Assembly (NCBI GenBank): GCA_024734495.1
Contig: JALMQS010000271.1
Location: 62,001 to 126,000 of the forward strand
Direction of reading: 5' to 3'
Source of the DNA: Forficula auricularia
Taxonomy: Eukaryota > Arthropoda > Insecta > Dermaptera > Forficulidae
DNA length: 64,000 nt
The notes under the pieces are model-generated. The model ran no database searches. It was not told the DNA's origin and worked only from the letters and a program-made list of their open reading frames with translations. Below, one piece after another: positions 63,863-64,000 of the stretch (its first letter is position 1; every line of letters begins with the position of its first letter). Both the position numbers and the translations under genes were made by a program.

Positions 63863-64000
63863 TCTAGGTTTTTTTATACCAATGGTAAGAAGAGTTTCTT
63901 AATTATAATTAAATATGTATGTAAACTTTCGGATATCCCGTAGAGTGCAATGTATAAGAGTCTGAAAAACTATCTTTGGAATTTAATATCTCCGGAACTA

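Larger units (their letters stand above)
61776..64000. other. Right end of window, no gene seen
   Basis: Apart from the SINE heads and the MITE, only AT-rich sequence without supported features. Confidence 0.4.

Overview
The window is nuclear DNA of an arthropod, most likely an insect. It is strongly AT-rich, its genes are split by long introns, and it is dense with transposable elements. Two recognisable genes are copies of a juvenile hormone acid methyltransferase (JHAMT), an arthropod-specific hormone enzyme. I cannot name the species.

Left part (1-23265). Two tandem JHAMT-like genes lie on the minus strand, carried by a segmental duplication (1-7024 and 15902-23265, offset about 15.9 kb). 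Exons were rebuilt by splice signals and reading phase. Copy B (22666 to 9654) has five exons including a terminal exon at 9654-9823. Copy A (6429 leftwards) shows four exons, and its last exon must lie left of the window. Each copy has a TATA box 32 bases from a TCAGTG initiator. Copy B's last intron holds a 5.0 kb LINE with a 14-base target duplication. Inside that LINE sits a Penelope-like element in the 5'-inverted (twin-primed) form.

Right part (29002-56563, plus strand). A gene I do not recognise is spread over 27.5 kb in five coding exons whose phases all fit. It predicts a 213-residue secreted protein: signal peptide, propeptide, a six-residue basic cleavage site and a short tail with two cysteines, the layout of a peptide-hormone precursor. 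Its introns are full of repeats: Helitrons, foldback elements, tandem arrays and MITEs. A poly(A) signal follows at 56686.

The most unusual class of element is a set of short inverted repeats carrying hammerhead-ribozyme cores (CTGATGA, hairpin, GAAAC, GTC), often as two ribozymes facing each other on opposite strands (28.7, 34.2, 42.7, 45.8 and 48.8 kb), plus single copies (12.9, 48.6 and 60.7 kb). They resemble the hammerheads known from Penelope-like elements and retrozymes. The rest, 56.7-64 kb, is intergenic repeats: a SINE, a LINE reverse-transcriptase fragment cut by a Helitron, a putative solo LTR and a MITE.
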